This document shows, piece by piece, positions 31,951 to 32,858 of a stretch of DNA of 32,858 nt (its first letter is position 1; every line of letters starts with the position of its first letter). The notes beneath the pieces are model-generated. The model did not search any database. It was not told the DNA's origin and saw nothing but the letters and a program-made list of their open reading frames with translations. The position numbers were made by a program, and so were the translations under genes. The stretch is from Selenomonadales bacterium UBA7018 (GTDB lineage: Bacteria; Bacillota; Negativicutes; Selenomonadales; Selenomonadaceae), in contig DJWY01000002.1 of NCBI GenBank assembly GCA_002448305.1, forward strand, positions 1 through 32,858, given 5' to 3'.

Positions 31951-31988
31951 AAAACCCCCGACAGAGTGACTAACTGCGCGGGGGTTTC
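31951..31988 (-). terminator. Terminator after the 33-residue peptide gene
   Basis: CCCCCG (31955-31960) pairs with CGGGGG (31979-31984), extended by A-T pairs. On the minus strand it is followed by TTTTCGTTTGCGTTT. It lies about 48 nt after the stop of the small gene. Confidence 0.65.
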
Positions 31989-32035
31989 GTTCACCATAAT
32001 CAGTTGACTAGTCCGATTAGGGGGCGAAAAGAGTG

Positions 32036-32137
32036 TCAATGACGCCTGCTACGGTTTCCGAACAACCGGTCATAGATGTAACTGCCCAAAACTTTCGAGA
32101 GCACGTCCCAGACCAGCGATAAGATAATTTCAATCAT
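32036..32137 (-). CDS. 33-residue hydrophobic peptide (possible small membrane toxin)
   Basis: A short reading frame with an excellent ribosome site (GGAGGTG ending about 8 nt before the ATG at 32137). The product is MIEIILSLVWDVLSKVLG, then SYIYDRLFGNRSRRH: one amphipathic or membrane helix and a basic tail. A terminator follows. The form recalls type I toxin peptides or small membrane regulators, but no antisense RNA is proven and no family is recognised. Around 31915-31945 on the same strand a near-copy of the gene start (TTTGCTAATGATTGAAATTT) is found, so the start was duplicated. Confidence 0.55.
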   Translation of the reverse strand: MIEIILSLVWDVLSKVLGSYIYDRLFGNRSRRH

Positions 32138-32242
32138 TTGCAAACACCTCCTCTCCGAGAAGTTCTGCTGAAGTTGAGCAGTTGTAGCATCGTCGCGATT
32201 ATATTAGAGATAATTTTGGCATTCAATATGGTTTTTGAAACG

Positions 32243-32272
32243 AAAAAGCCCCGCAACTTGTGCGAGGCTTTG
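32243..32272 (-). terminator. Terminator downstream of the tRNA fragment
   Basis: AAAGCCCCGC pairs with GTGCGAGGCTTT (two G-T or mismatched pairs) around a short loop. On the minus strand it ends in TTTTTCGTTTC. It sits about 15 nt after the tRNA 3' end and is probably its original terminator. Confidence 0.75.
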
Positions 32273-32286
32273 TTAATTTCAATATA

Positions 32287-32331
32287 TGGCGCACTCGGCG
32301 TGACTCGAACACGCGACACACGGCTTAGAAG
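32287..32331 (-). tRNA. tRNA-Arg(UCU), 3' fragment only (attachment-site footprint)
   Basis: The minus strand reads from the anticodon loop CTTCTAA (anticodon TCT) through GCCGT, a variable region, a perfect T-arm (GCGTG-TTCGAGT-CACGC), the 3' acceptor strand CGAGTGC, discriminator G and encoded CCA. The expected 5' half (GCACTCG, D-arm) is not upstream; the sequence changes right at the anticodon loop. This is the usual appearance of an att site left by a tRNA-targeting integrase. It is not a functional tRNA. Confidence 0.8.
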
Positions 32332-32422
32332 TTCGATTAAAGCAGATTTCGTATCTTCCGCACATTACGAGAAGCCTTGTATATCAAGACTCTGCTGAAT
32401 TCGTCCGTTACATTCTTTCCGC

Positions 32423-32858
32423 TTAATTCGGCGATTTTTTCTGCTGTGGACCCACAAATGGACCCACTAAAATTTCTGCTACAGACGGATTGACGTTGAG
32501 AAATTCTACGCCACGCTTACAACTTCCGTGTATGTCAGACAACACGCGAACTCCGGCGGAAGAGATATACTCAAGTGCGGAACAATCGATTTCCACGCCG
32601 TCAATGACATTGGCAACCTTTTCCGAATCCCACGCAGTCAAAATTTTCGGCGCGGATATGCTGTCAACTCTGCCACGCAAAGTCAGCCGTAAAATTCCGT
32701 TTTCGATAGTGTAGCTCATCTCGAAAGGACGTTGCTTTTGAATTGCTTTAAGTTTTCGCGTGGCGTCGAGAGCGATAATCCAATAGTTGCAACGGCGCAT
32801 CGCTTCTTTGAAGCGCAGAATCTGTTCCGACGTGAGTTGACTATAAACGCTGAGTTCG
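32423..32858 (-). CDS. STAS-domain protein (anti-sigma factor antagonist type), partial at window edge
   Basis: The C-terminal ~90 residues form a STAS domain: MSYTIENGILRLTLRGRVDS, VEIDCSALEYISSAGVRVL (with the Ser-Ser-Ala-Gly phospho-acceptor loop of SpoIIAA-like proteins) and GVEFLNVNPSVAEIL. The frame stays open to the window edge through LTSEQILRFKEAMRRCNYWI and IALDATRKLKAIQKQ, which has no stop codon, so the protein is probably longer and starts outside. Alternative starts at 32800 (ATG) and 32719 (ATG, MSYTIEN) lack good ribosome sites. STAS proteins act by phosphorylation-controlled binding to anti-sigma or other kinases; the partner is not in view. The end has a short GTGGGTCCA duplication (VGPFVGPQ). 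Confidence 0.75.
   Translation of the reverse strand, partial: ELSVYSQLTSEQILRFKEAMRRCNYWIIALDATRKLKAIQKQRPFEMSYTIENGILRLTLRGRVDSISAPKILTAWDSEKVANVIDGVEIDCSALEYISSAGVRVLSDIHGSCKRGVEFLNVNPSVAEILVGPFVGPQQKKSPN

Noticed and set aside
32138..32398. Plus-strand 86-residue frame across the tRNA fragment
   Set aside because: It runs through the tRNA-Arg remnant and its terminator and has no ribosome site or homology.

Overview
The window reads as chromosomal DNA of a diderm Firmicute (Negativicutes-like). Firmicute housekeeping genes (circularly permuted GTPase RbgA, a LytR-CpsA-Psr enzyme, RecX, strong AGGAGG ribosome sites, frequent TTG/GTG starts) sit beside genes that only make sense with an outer membrane: BamA, TamB, TolC and an MlaE-MlaF-MlaD set whose MlaD carries its own C-terminal beta-barrel, an architecture described for Veillonella. 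The genus cannot be fixed from the sequence alone.

Region 1-9900 (accessory and metabolic). A GPH-type sugar symporter broken by one frameshift is followed by a minus-strand set: a GrpE-like factor, an Hsp70 lacking the lid, and a nucleotidyltransferase fused to a HEPN domain of MntA-HepT type. A truncated DUF262 gene and the tail of an IS5-family transposase come next, then a GntP-family permease, RecX, an LCP enzyme and an MsrA-like protein without the catalytic cysteine. A self-contained two-gene operon with its own promoter and terminator encodes a PD-(D/E)XK nuclease-like protein and an unrecognised partner.

Region 9880-18550. A lone CydC-like ABC half-transporter, three genes for secreted-type proteins with double-glycine leaders (two duplicated promoters, two near-identical terminators), RbgA, a 1235-residue protein with an actin/Hsp70 ATPase core inside long unrecognised flanks, a reduced EIIA-like partner (frameshifted), and a small lytic transglycosylase.

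Region 18650-30630 is an envelope-biogenesis operon: mlaE, mlaF, mlaD-barrel, a lipoprotein adaptor, tolC, tamB, bamA, all plus strand, apparently from one extended -10 promoter. A heptameric AATTAGG repeat lies at several gene borders here and at the window start. MlaEFD would move phospholipid across the envelope, TamB is a likely lipid bridge or assembly factor, BamA inserts barrels, and the adaptor plus TolC form the outer parts of an export machine whose pump is not present.

Region 30630-32858 is a scar zone: an internally deleted IS5-family element with both terminal repeats abutting the decayed C-terminus of a type ISP restriction enzyme, a 33-residue hydrophobic peptide gene, the 3' 45 nt of a tRNA-Arg(UCU) cut at the anticodon loop (an integration-site footprint), and a STAS-domain protein running off the edge.

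Four breaks (about 393, 17671, 30787 and 31170) are each repaired by adding one base to a T or A run. Some apparent pseudogenes may therefore be homopolymer sequencing errors.
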